From Benincasa hispida (lineage: Eukaryota; Streptophyta; Magnoliopsida; Cucurbitales; Cucurbitaceae), in the NCBI RefSeq assembly GCF_009727055.1, contig NC_052354.1, positions 39,441,216-39,505,215 of the forward strand: DNA of 64,000 bases, read 5' to 3'. The notes under the pieces were generated by a model that was not told the DNA's origin, ran no database searches, and saw only the letters and a list, made by a program, of their open reading frames with translations. Shown here in pieces: positions 45,059 through 56,334 of this stretch. Numbering within the stretch: position 1 is the first letter of the stretch; each line of letters starts with the position of its first letter. The position numbers and the translations under genes are program-made.

Positions 45059-46514
45059 TGATAACTTGTAGAAATACAAGTTATTGTGGCTCAAAAGTTG
45101 GAACAATTAAGGTCTTTAATGATAAAATCTCATCATTTTTAGAGGAAACACATGGAATTACTCGAACACTATCAAACTCCTGCAAAAGAATGTTTATTGC
45201 TAAAATACTACGGCACTAATGCATGATATTGCAGGATCTCAACAAAGTCTAACACATGATTAAGAAAGTGTCACAGGCAAAGTCTAAAAGCATGGGCATC
45301 TGTAGCGGGCGACGTCTGAAAAGCATCTGAGTGTCAGGCGGCCAACTAGGGTATTGCCCATCATCAAGTTGAAGAAGACCGATGTCTATAATTAGAAGAA
45401 ATCCCACCAGATGAACAATCTTAGATCTTTTAACTCACTACATGATTCTGAAATTTTGAGACCATAGAGCTGTGCTGTGATGACGAGAAGAACAAGAGGG
45501 AAGAGAACTACCACCATTGTCGATCAAGAAGTGGAGGAAACTGAGCTCGAGAGAGACATTTCTTCCAATTCTTCCACAAGTGGTTGTACACGAACCAGAA
45601 TAAAGCCAAAGAGAACAAAAGATTGTACTCTGTGGCTTGACTCCTTTCATTTCATCTTACTGATTGTTTTCATCTTCTCATTTGATTAAGTGTTGGTTTT
45701 GTAAAGACAATCAGTTTCTTTATAAATTCACATATTTGATCTATCATACTTTGCCACTATTTATTTCTTGTTTATGTCGGATGCATCTCTAACTTCATGC
45801 AAAATTCAATTTCGAAACGCTTAAACCAACTAAATCAATTGGTAAAAGTAGCTTTAGCTTAAATTATTCAAGAGAATAAGTAAGCCAGCATCGAGTTAGA
45901 AATGCTAGTACATCTAGAGATAGAAGCACTGGTGTTTTGTTGCATCTTGTGATTGACGCATACATCCTAGAGATACGTATTGTATGATATTTACACTGAG
46001 AAGTGTCGAATATAAGTCTAACGCATAAACGAAGATAAACGAATCATCTTATTCACATCATATTCTTGTTTGTGTACATCTAACTTAGATCGACGCATAT
46101 CACTTGCATCAAACTCCATTTTTCACACAACCCTTTATCCTCTACTTGAAACTTTTGTATCTTCTTGCACACACACAACAGCTTAGTGTAAATAACTCAT
46201 TTCTACATTCACTTAGAATATTTCTACAACAGTTACAATGCAAGGCCTGTGTTAGCTTTAATCTGAATCCTTGAGTTTGACCCTAGATTTACCAGGAACC
46301 TGAGTTGGATTTATACTTGGATCTGAGTCAGGAAAACTTGAACGTCTATAGAGAAGTGTCATGTGTCCTGTTACACATCATTAACGCATTAATGCATCAC
46401 CAACACATCATAAATGCATCATAAACACATCGACGCATCATTCATATTTACACTTATTTTTCCATTTACTTTATACAAAACACTCCTAAGCTCAAATCAC
46501 GAAATCAATGAACA
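45059..46514 (+). mobile_element. Solo Gypsy LTR with target duplication TCTAT
   Basis: 1456 bp, TGATAACTTGTAGAAATA ... AATGAACA, between TCTAT at 45054-45058 and 46515-46519. The first 26 nt are a perfect 10-bp hairpin with a GAAA loop, identical to 53665-53690; the remaining body is only loosely related to that LTR. A 70-codon frame at 45477-45689 (Thr/Arg/Glu-rich) has no known match and is probably chance. Confidence 0.85.
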
Positions 46515-46519
46515 TCTAT

Positions 46520-47152
46520 CTACTTACCCTTGTTTCGAGGAAGGAGTGAATTTCATCTTGTGTAAGTGAGTTCATAGCTCCCAGATCAAACAAGTCCCCA
46601 AAAAGGTAGGCATGTTGAATTGGCAATTTGGCCACTCTCACCCATACTAATCAAAGGAGCGCCCTCAAAGGTAGGAGTTCCCAAAAAACTCAGGATTGAG
46701 GTCGTATCACCTATGGTCATTTATGTGAGATGTAAGTCTCCAATATCAACAGCGTTATCTACAGACTCTAGTCATCTCGTGGTCCGATCTTATACAAACT
46801 CTTTGTATAGGTCACCCCCGCTCGCATGTCTCCACATGAATGGTCAGGATCTACCATCTGTAGTAGTTTACAACACTTGCAAACCTCTACAAAGCGGTTG
46901 TATCCATAGTGTCACCAGGATCAAGTATCCCACCATAATCCTTATACTATAGACCTATTTAGGTTATCACTTAAGGCATGATCCACTTGTATATCTCATA
47001 TGCATACTTAAGTTTACATAAGATAACCATGGAGCTTTGTTTATTGGATATGAGTAAATGCCATAATGAAATAATAGTTATTTTATTCATAAAACAATGT
47101 GTATAATTACAAACAATGAGACTCCAGGAGAATTAGGACACTAATCCTAACA
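46520..47152 (-). repeat. Copia-3 5' LTR, first part
   Basis: Completes the LTR. On the minus strand it starts TGTTAGGATTAGTGTCC, the same subfamily as the Copia-4 3' LTR (TGTTAAGTCTAGCGTCC). The 110-codon frame at 46620-46952 overlaps it and is not a gene. Confidence 0.8.
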
Positions 47153-49071
47153 TCATGCTCATTGCATAGTCATTAGCTACACAATCGAATGGCATGCATT
47201 ACCCGAAGCGTGCTACACGATCGTGTGGACTTTCATGCTCATTGCATAGTCTTTAACCACGTGATCATCGCTAACCGATCGTTTATACTTGACGTGCATT
47301 ACTCGACGATTAGAAGGATTTGCTACACGATTAGGTGACGAGGCTTCAAGGCAGGCAGTTCAAGACCCAATTCACCTGTTCGAACCGGTTGACTCGATTT
47401 TTTTGTAATAGTTTAATGTTTAACTCCAGTTTTGAGGTATATTATCCTGGTCCATCAAATTTTATTGAATGTACATGTGATGTATGTTTACATTATATGC
47501 CATAATGAATGTCATATAGTTTTAAAACCCACCATAGGTTATATATTTTTATTCATGCATCATCTTTATATTAGAAGTGTTATAATATAGTATTTTGCAT
47601 GATTAAATTACTTAAAGCATTTTCATGCATCATATAATATAAGAGTTATAATATATGCATGCATTAAAGTATATTCATGCATCATTTATATTATAAGAGT
47701 TATAATATAAGGTTGTATGTTAGAGTGTATGCTTAGTTCATTACTTCTTATATAAAAGTTATATATTAGTAATGAATGAACATTGCATGAAGTATGACAC
47801 TTAGGTTTACTTATAAAAATTATAAATACCATGTGAATGTCTAGCTTAGCAATGAGGATGGTTTTAATTGTTTCATTCTTTATAAAAGTTATAATTAATG
47901 AAATTAGATCAATAATAAAGAGTTGCACGCAAATTTAAGCTTTAATCATGTTTTAAAAGAGTTTTAAAATTTGATTGAGATAGACCTAAGATCACGTTTC
48001 TAATAAGATTAGAAACCTAAGTTTAATCTTTTAGTTCGGTTTAATAAGATTGAATTGACCAATAAAAGATTAAATATGTACCAAATCTATCTATAAAGGA
48101 CCTTTTGGCTAAGGCTGGTTCTGGCTAGGTTGAGGTACTTAAGTCAATGGAAACGTCGCACCCCTACCTGGGAACCTACCTGGAAAGGTGAATTAGATAG
48201 ATTTGTTACATATATGCAAATTTGATGAAAGTCTGTTAAAGTGTTTAATAAGACTTGAATCAAAATTATTTAATCATCAAAAGCAAATGTTGTTTTTGAG
48301 CAAATTAAACAAATCACTTAGTTAAAATCAATAGCCAGATTTTCTAAGTTAATGAATCTCTAGGTAGAACATTCAGTGGGAGGTAATTGTGGTATATGAT
48401 ACTTCACTTTACCTCTACATATTTCTCCCTAAAAAGTTCACACCGTGAGATCTATCCTCGGCCTTGAGGCACACTGGGAGTGTCTCCTTAAAAGATGGCA
48501 TTTGGATAGGTCAATACCAAGGTGAATGGAGAGAATGTTCATAGAAAGTGGGAGTGGAACGTGTGACAATATATCCCTCGGTCTCTCTTATTAGGTTGGA
48601 TAAAGTTTTAGTGCATCGTCTTGAGACACCTTGGGAGTGTCGCCTTAAAGGATGACTATATTTGCACAACTCTTTATTTGATCTCCAAAAATGGATAAGG
48701 TTGCTTTAGTCACTTGTCCTAATCTTCTTTTCCCTACAGTTCGTGCATTAGGGCGGGACTCTAAGGCCTAAAATGAGGGGTTACACTTACACATAATTGT
48801 TAAGAATGTTAACAAATTCTTGACCAAATGGTGACTGTTAGATTCAGTTACAAGGAGTTGTTTATGTCTAATGGTTGAGATTGTCTCATTCTAGTGAAGG
48901 GGCACTTGATCACCCTATGGCGACTTTTGTCTTGCCTCACTGGAGCATCATTGCAAAATAGATGTCACTTAGGGTACAGTAGAACTATTTTGCTAAAACT
49001 TATTTGGTCTTAAAAGTGGTTTAATACAAGTAGACTTATTAAATTTGTTCATTTTTTCAGTAATTTTACTT
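47153..49071 (+). other. Copia-4 leader (5'-truncated)
   Basis: Colinear with the reverse complement of 19279-20890 in Copia-2, beginning inside the CGATCG array (47180-47330). AT-rich centre (47500-47930), then 'cacaccgtgagatc' and 'caataccaaggtgaatgg'. No gene. Confidence 0.75.
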
Positions 49072-49880
49072 ATGACAACCACTACTCTTGCATTCTTAGC
49101 CACCAACAAATTGACTGATGAGAATTACACTAGTTGGAAGAATACCATTAACACGATCCTTATCATCAATGACTTAAGGTTCATCCTTATGGAGGAGTGT
49201 CCTCTTATTCCACCTCCCAACGCCACTCGAAACGTTCGAGACGTATATGAGTGCTAGACACGGACGAACGAAAAGGCTCAAGTGTACATCTTGGCCAGCC
49301 TTAACGACGTTTTGGCCAAAAAGCATGAGCCCATGATCATTACACGCGAGATCATAGAGGGAATGTTCGGACAACCATCTGTGCAGCTCAGGCATGACGC
49401 TTTTAAGTAATCTTTAACTCACGGATGAAGGAGGGAACATTTGTCCAAGAACATGTTATGAACATGATAGTCCACTTGAACGTGGCGAAGATGAATGGGT
49501 CGAGCATCGATGAGGCCAGCTAGTTTAGCATAATTCTAGAGTCGTTACCAGAAAGCTTCATTGACTTTGTAAGCAACGTTGTTCTGAATAGGGTTGATTA
49601 CAACCTTACAACTTTACTGAATGAGTTGTACACTTTCCAATGTTTGCTGAAAAGCAAGGAGAAGAAGGTTGGTGAGGTAAAAGTTCCACAAAGGTTCGAC
49701 CTCTGGAACTAAGCACCTTCTTCTTGCGGCACCGACAAGTGGAAGAAGAAGAAGGGTCGTAAGGGGAAATTTCCTGCTAACCTGCTCCATGGGGTAGGCA
49801 ACCAATATGGGTTGGCAAGGGAAAGTGTTTCCACTTCAGCCAGAACAGACACTGGAATCGGAACTGTCCACGTTATTTGG
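49072..49880 (+). pseudogene. gag: Copia-4 gag (broken)
   Basis: Starts MTTTTLAFLATNKLTDENYTSW and keeps ILIINDLRFILMEECPLIPPPNATRNVRDVYE before a TAG at 49255-49257. It continues with VYILASLNDVLAKKHEPMII and later GKCFHFSQNRHWNRNC. That last block is the zinc knuckle (49826-49867) with the second Cys replaced by Phe, so zinc binding should be lost. Further stops near 49408 and 49709. Confidence 0.8.
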
Positions 49881-50135
49881 CTGAGAAGAAGAAGGCCAAA
49901 CAAGGTAAATACGACTTACTAGTTTTGGAAACTTGCGTAGTGGAGAATGATGATTCTGCCTGGATTATTGACTCTGGGGCCACTAACCATGTTTGTTCTT
50001 CATTTCAGGGCATTAGTTCCTAGTGGCAGCTTGGTGCTGGTGAGATGACGATGTGAGTTAGAACCGAGCACGCCATCTTAGCTATGACACGATGCGAGTT
50101 GGAATCGGGCATGTCATCTCAGCTAAGGTCTCCGG
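49881..50135 (+). pseudogene. Copia-4 protease (core site intact, body broken)
   Basis: YDLLVLETCVVENDDSAWIIDSGATNH with the DSGA active site at 49970-49981. A TAG follows at ~50021. Then comes an imperfect ~45-bp tandem duplication (50041-50128; 'gagatgacgatgtgagttag' and 'acacgatgcgagttggaatc' halves) that disrupts the fold. Confidence 0.8.
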
Positions 50136-51408
50136 TTGACTTTACAGAATAGGTTTATCATTTTGAATGATGTTTATGTAGTTTCTAAGCTAAAGAGGAA
50201 CTTAATTTCTGTAAAGTCTATGCTCGAATGTAATTATACACTAAATTTTTCTATTAATAAAGTGTTTATTATGAAAAATGATATTGATATATGTTCGACT
50301 CAACTAGAAAACAATTTGTATGTGCTAAGGTGTTAGCAAAAAGTTGCCTCCATAACATAGAAATGTTTAAAACAGTCGTAACTCAAAACAAACGACTTAA
50401 AGTTTCTCTTAAAGAAAATTCCCAACTTTGGCACCTAAGTTTAAGGCACATTAATCTCAATAGGATTGAGAGGTTAGTGAAGAATGGACTTCTAAGTAAG
50501 TTAGGAGAGAATCCTTTACTTATGTGCGAGTCATGCCTTGAAGGAAAAATGAATAGAAGGCCTTTTACTAGAAAAGGTTATAGAGCCAAAGAGCCTCTAG
50601 AGTTAGTGTATTTAGACCTTTGTGGTCCGATGAATGTGCGAGCAAGGGGAGGCTATGAATACTTCATCACTTTTACTGATGATTATTTAAGGTATGGTAC
50701 ATTTATTTAATGCAACATAAGTCTGAGTCCTTTGAAAAGTTCAAAGATTTCAAGGCTAAATTTGAAAAGGTATTAAGTGAAACGATTAAAACGCTTCAAT
50801 TTGATCGAGGTGGAGAGATTTTGGATTTTGAGTTCCAGAACTATATGATAAAACATGGAATAGTTTTCCAACTCTCAGCACCTGGTACACCTCAGCAGAA
50901 TGGTGTATCGAAGAGAAGAAATCGAACCATGTTGGACATGGTTCAGTCGATGATGAGTTAGGTTTCCTTACTTATCTCATTTTGAGGTTTTGCAATAGAG
51001 ACTACAACTCATATCCTGAACTTCATTCCCTCTAAGAGTGTTTCCAGAACATCTTTGAAGTTGTGGAATGATCGTAAAGCTAGTTTACATCATTTTCGTA
51101 TCTGGGGTATCCCAACACATGTGCTTGAGGCTAATCCTAAGAAATTGGAACCATGTTCGAGGTTGTGCCTTTTTTTAGGCTACCCAGAAGGGACACGAGG
51201 GGGTTATTTTTATGATCATAAGGAAAACAAAGTGTTTGTATTAACAAACACTACCTTTCTTGAGCAGGAGGATATAAGGGAGCACAGACCTAGAAGCAAA
51301 ATCGTGTTGAATGAGCTTTCCAAAGAAATTATTGAATTTTCAACAAGAGTTGTTGAAGAACCTGCTACCTCAACAAAAGTTGTTGATGTAGGTTCATCTA
51401 GTAGGTAA
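50136..51408 (+). pseudogene. Copia-4 integrase
   Basis: VVSKLKRNLISVKSMLE, then the finger LWHLSLRHINLNRIERL...CESCLEGKM (~50428-50550), core LVYLDLCGPMNVRARGGYEYF (first Asp kept), LQFDRGGE (second Asp kept), TPQQNGVSKRRNR: the catalytic Glu of GVSER is Lys. Stops at 50708-50710 and 50959-50961; a frameshift before 51055; then HHFRIWGIPTHVLEANPKKLEP...LFLGYPEGTRGGYFYDHKENKVFV to 51408. Inactive by the Glu change alone. Confidence 0.87.
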
Positions 51409-51420
51409 AATCCACCTCAA

Positions 51421-52250
51421 GTGTTGAGAAAACCTCGAAGTAGTGGGAGGGTTGCGAACCCACCTATTCACTATATGGATTTAACTGAAATCCTGGCTCT
51501 GGTAGCTGATGGCGAGGTTGAGGATCCATTTTCTTACAAGAAGGCAATGGAGGATGTTGATAGAGATGAATGGGTTAAAGCCATGGATCTTGAGATGGAG
51601 TCTATATACTTCAACTCAGTTTGGGATCTTAAAGATCAACCTAATGGGGTTAAACCTATAGGTTGCAAATGGATCTACAAGAGGAAACAGGGTGCTGATG
51701 GGAAGGTGCAAACCTTCAAGGCCAGACTAGTGGCAAAGGGTTATACCCAGGTAGAGGGAGTCGACTATGAGAAGACTTTCTCGTCTGTTGCCATGCTAAA
51801 GTCTATCTGCATCCTCTTATCCATTGCCTCATATTATGACTATGAGATATGGCAAATGGATGTCAAGACTGCTTTTCTGAATGACAATCTTGAGGAGACC
51901 ATTCATATGATGCAACCCGAGGGATTCATAGCTCACGGTCAAGAGCTAAAGGTTTGCAAGCTGAATCGGTCCATTTATGGACGAAAGAGACATCTTGATC
52001 TTGAAACTTAAGGTTTGATATAGAGATCAAATCTTATAGCTTTGACCAAAATGTTGATGAGCCTTATGTCTATAAGAAAATCATCAACAGTTCAATAGTT
52101 TTCCTAGTGTTATATGTAGACGATATCCTGCTCATTGGGAATGATGTAGGCTTACTAACTTTAGTTAAGAACTGGCTAGTGACCCAATTCCAAATGAAAG
52201 AATTGGGAGAGGATCAATTTGTTCTTGGGATTTAGATCTTTCGGGATCAA
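51421..52250 (+). pseudogene. Copia-4 reverse transcriptase (mostly open)
   Basis: 591 bp open to 52011: DRDEWVKAMDLEMESIYFNSVW, KPIGCKWIYKRKQGADGKVQTFKARLVAKGYTQVEGVDYEKTF, QMDVKTAFLNDNLEETIHM. A shift after the SIYGRK block (normally SIYGLKQ) ends the frame. In the next frame (52030-52235) FLVLYVDDILLIGNDVG has the catalytic YVDD intact at 52113-52124. A TAG at ~52234 follows. Confidence 0.88.
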
Positions 52251-53100
52251 AAGAACAAAATGCTAGCACTGTCTCAGGCATCGTACATTGACAAGATATT
52301 CATCAAGTACTCGGTGCAGAACACCAAGAGGGGCCTATTTCCTTTCAGGCATGAAGTTACATTGTCCAAGGAACAGTGTCCTAAGACACCTCAAAAGGTT
52401 GAGGAAATGAGACGGGTCCCCTATGAATCTGCCATTGGCAGTTTGATGTACACGATGTTATGTACTAGACCTGACATTTGCTACGCAGTGAGGATAATCA
52501 GTAGATATCATTCTAATCCAGGACATGCTCACTAGACAATTATCAAGAACATCTTCAAGTATCTTCGAAGAACAAGGGACTACATGCTTGTGTATGGTTC
52601 TAAGGATTGATCCTTACAGGATACATGGACTTTGATTTTTAGACAGATAAGGATTCTCAGATATCCACTTCACGATCAGTGTTCACTCTTAACGGAGGGG
52701 CTGTAGTTTGGCGAAGCACCAAACAGTGGTGCATCGCGGATTCCACCATAGAGGCCAAATATGTAGCTGCTTGTGAAACTGCTAAGGAGGTCGTTTGGCT
52801 CAGGAAGTTCCTGACTGATCTGGAAGTTGTTCCAGACATGTCTAGACCCATCACCCTTTATTGTGATAATAGTGGTGTTGTGGCGAATTCACGTGTGCCT
52901 CGGAGTCATAAGTGCGGCAAGCACATTGAGCGAACATCTCATCCGAAGAGATTGTGCATCGAGAGGACGTGATTGTCATGAAGATAGCTTCGGAGCACAA
53001 CGTTGCTGATTCGTTTATGAAAGCCCTCATGGCTACAGCGTTTAATGGTCACCTGCAGAGTATGGGTCTATGGGACAGACCACGGTTGAACTAGGGCAAG
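52251..53100 (+). pseudogene. Copia-4 RNase H
   Basis: ALSQASYIDKIFIKY, RRVPYESAIGSLMYTMLCTRPDICYAVRIISRYHSNPG to a TAG at 52533-52535, then KYLRRTRDYMLVYGSKD and a frameshift through the first catalytic Asp region (52600-52680), then GGAVVWRSTKQWCIADSTIEAKYVAACETAKEVVW...LYCDNSGVVANS. A final shift near 52940 precedes the normal end (~53090). The central catalytic Glu and later Asp remain. Confidence 0.83.
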
Positions 53101-53156
53101 TGAATGATCTTGTGCTGGGCATTTATGCCCTAGTTTATTGTTTTGTGTACGTGTAG

Positions 53157-53312
53157 TTTGATTATCTTGTACAGCCCACTAGCTTTAGGACAAGTGGGAG
53201 ATGACTGGATACTCAAATGTTTACAAACTATAGAACTCTATGAGATTTAGGGCATCGACCCCAACAATCTCCCACTTGTCCTAAAGCTAGTGGGTTGTAC
53301 AAGATAATCAAA
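53157..53312. repeat. 46-bp fold-back around the polypurine tract
   Basis: Arms 53157-53202 and 53267-53312 are inverted copies matching at 45 of 46 bases; each holds the tract CAAGTGGGAG and its upstream sequence. The 64-bp spacer is the first part of a Copia LTR in reverse orientation (reads TGTTGGGGTCGATGCCC on the minus strand), a different subfamily from the following 3' LTR. Confidence 0.9.
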
Positions 53313-53316
53313 TTAT

Positions 53317-53664
53317 TGTTAAGTCTAGCGTCCTAATTCTCCCAGAGTCTCGTTGTTTGTAATGATACATATTGTTTGATGAATAAAATAAATGTTTTTT
53401 CATTGTGATATTTACTCATATCCAATAAAAAAAGCTCCATGGTTATCTTATGTGAATTTAAGCATGTATATGTGATATACAAGTGGGTCATGACTTAAGT
53501 GAAAACCTAAATAGGTTTGTAGTATAAGAATTAAGGTGGGATACCTGATCCTGGTGACACTACAGATATGGCCCGCTTTATAGAGGTTTGCAAGTGTTGT
53601 AAACTACTACAGATGGTAGATCTTAACCATTCATGTGGAGATGTACGAGCGGGGGTGTCCTATA
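53317..53664 (+). repeat. Copia-4 3' LTR, first part
   Basis: Starts TGTTAAGTCTAGCGTCC and is colinear with the Copia-3 LTR start. Interrupted after CTATA (53660-53664) by a Gypsy LTR; resumes at 56335. Confidence 0.85.
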
Positions 53665-56329
53665 TGATAACTTGTAGAAATACAAGTTATTTATGCTGCC
53701 TTATTCAGATATTGCGGCCAAAAGAGAGAAAATATACGTCGATTGTATGAAAATTAGCTCAGAAATACAATAAGTATAAATTATCACAATTACACCCACT
53801 AACATCATCAAGATGGTAAAAGAAGATATTTCTACTCTGTTTTGCAGGAAACCAAGTCACCGCTTGCAATCAAGGCTCAACAAGAAACTAAACAACACAT
53901 CTCTGTCACATTGCGCCGTCAATCAACAATGGAGAGACGATTAACGCAATGACGGTATAATGCGACAGTCGATCCCGAGCTGAATTTCAATCGCATGCGG
54001 TAATAAAAACAACACCGCATGCGGGCACCCCATCAAAAGATGCAGCTGAGTAACGAAAATGTGGAGGATTATGACACGTGTACAAATAACCATTGTGCAG
54101 ATTTGACGGTCTGATTGCATAACAGAAGGAATATTTATTCCTCCATCTTCGGAATTTCCATAACAATAAGTGGGGTCCACAACCCAAGAGTCAAAGCTTT
54201 TCACCTATAAATACCCCTATAGAATTCAAAGAAGATATACATGATACGAGGGCTAATTGATGCTAGATTATTGAGAGAGAGGCTGAGCTGAGTACTGATC
54301 GGAAGAAATCCGGGAAGAGAAGAGATAAGGCCGAGAGGTGAGTCTCAGTGTAATTCTGCCAAATCCCCGTGAAGCTATGTGCTTAGATCCCTGCTACCGA
54401 TTGAGCAAGCCTAAGAGGGAAGCTCATCCTTCCACACGATCCATCCACACCGGCAAGCAAATCTCCATCCAGATCGGCGTCAAGACGTTGGCATTTATTT
54501 GTATTTGTTTCTAACTCTATTTCATCAATTTTATTTCATTTATCTCTTCATTCACAAATCATGTATCAAACGCTAAATAGTTTTATTGAATGTCTCGATC
54601 ATTTCCACTTCCACTTCTCTGTCTATTTCCGTTCCTCCATTAATCGTTTTCTCCATGAAGTTTTCTTAATCCCTTGGTAACTAATATGAATTAAACGAGT
54701 AACGTAATCTATGATAAAGAGATAAATGCATTTAGCTAAGGCGTGCTAGACGGCATCTTCACCTGTGAGAGCAGAAGTGAAGATGCCATTCTAATCTGTC
54801 GAGAGAAGGTTAGAAGAATGCGTTAACTAAAGCGAGTAGTACTTCCAGAGATGGAAGCAACCTTGTGTTCATTACCTTTGTCCCTATTTCACCACAATGC
54901 GGTCGATCACTGAGAGGTGTACGCATAAGACTTGCCACCGCATAACACGATCTTTGTATAATTATCTTTTCATTATCTTTATCGCAATTAAGGAACTTGC
55001 GCTGTTTGTAAAAAAAATGACATACTATCATTTGGAATACCATATGATATAATATAGAGAAAAATATATCTATATCTTTCGATAATTTTAATTATGCTAA
55101 ATGTATTTAATTTGTTAGTATAGATAACGATCATAAAATATTATAGTTACTGTTTAAGGTGAAGCTTCTATCTTTAATAGAAGCTTCTATCTTTAATAGA
55201 TTTAGTGAATTATTATAAACTAAGGTTGACTAAAACTTGTACACCAACCATCTTGAGGTTATGGTATTATTTGTTATCATTTTACATTTCATCCTACAAT
55301 TACAACATTTTGGAAATGTCGAAAGAACATCTTTGTGGAGAATAATTTGAAGGAAAAAATTTAGGTGCAAGAGAAAAATTTGTCACGTGACAATTAATTT
55401 TTTTTTAAAAATTAATTATTTTTATATATGTAGAAAAATGTAGAGTATAGATTTAGCTCGAACCTAAGTTGCATTTAAGTATTTATCTAATTTGAAAATA
55501 CGCGATTAAAAATTAATAAAAAAAATAGAGTGTAACATACCAATAATTGATTGATATGCATCCCCATAGGGAACAACTCTTTAGTCTAGAGCTAAACTCA
55601 CGTAAACTTGAAGAATAATGGTAAAAAAAAAAGAACAATTTCATTGGTCACATTAATTTGAAAGGTGAATAAATCGATAAAATAAAAGTGAAGAAACGAT
55701 TTAATCTAACCATAAAATGGAAATATGACGTAATTTAATAATCAATTAAACTATATTCAAATTTATAAAATCAAAGTATCATTTAATTTTCTTTTAATTT
55801 TTTTTTTCAAATGTTTTGTTTTCTTTATCGCAATTAAGGAACTTGCGCTGTTTGTATTAATTATCTTTTCTATTTCTACTTCACACATAAGACTTGCCAC
55901 CGCATAACACGATCTTTGTATAATCTTCACAGTTAGCCTCAACCTTGGTATCTTGTATCATGAAACCTGTATCTTGTATCATCTTAGTTTAGATTTACTT
56001 TATCGCAATTTATTTTATTATTGCATCTTTACCGTTTTACTTTACTTTATCGCATGTTTAAATACTTGTACACAACTCTTTTATAAATTGAAAAAAAAAC
56101 CCTTGGTCGCATGTATCACAAACATAACGTAATAGCCTCAAACAGTCCCTGTGTTCGACCTTGGATCACACCGAGAAACTTGGGTGGAATTACACTTGGT
56201 TCCAATGCAAGGAAACTTGTGACAATGCACAGTATACTACAAGAACAATCATTATTATCGCATATCTTGAAGTAGTACCGCATGGACTTGAACCTTGCAG
56301 TGTAGCTTAGATTAAAAATTATGTCAACA
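53665..56329 (+). mobile_element. Solo Gypsy LTR (rearranged) with target duplication CTATA
   Basis: 2665 bp, TGATAACTTGTAGAAATA ... TTATGTCAACA, between CTATA at 53660-53664 and 56330-56334. The undisturbed LTR reads 'cctatacaaagagtttg' (compare inverted 46795-46812). Homologous to the LTR at 29775-31560 but ~880 bp longer because of an internal rearrangement (54924-55924). No coding domain; short frames (53941-54204, 54810-55043) are chance. Confidence 0.85.
54924..55924. repeat. Two perfect repeats in swapped order flanking an AT-rich insert
   Basis: Block X (39 bp, starts cataagacttgccaccgc) at 54924-54962 and 55886-55924; block Y (35 bp, starts tctttatcgcaattaagg) at 54976-55010 and 55822-55856. 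The order is X-Y-insert-Y-X, all direct. The related LTR (inverted around 30185-30270) supports Y-X as native. The 811-bp insert (55011-55821) is AT-rich, includes a ~20-bp tandem repeat near 55157-55200, and matches nothing I recognise. Confidence 0.8.
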
Positions 56330-56334
56330 CTATA

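Larger units (their letters stand above)
40749..47152 (-). mobile_element. Copia-3: minus-strand Copia fragment (5' LTR, leader, gag start)
   Basis: Minus-strand order: 5' LTR (47152-43587, carrying a 1.46-kb insertion), primer site, leader, first ~90 codons of gag, then truncation at 40749. No pol. Its left neighbour is a plus-strand LTR and its right neighbour the plus-strand Copia-4 leader, so the two elements lie head to head. Confidence 0.75.

Noticed and set aside
45438..45689. Pair of 70-codon frames on opposite strands
   Set aside because: Inside a solo Gypsy LTR; no start context, no family resemblance, mutual antisense.
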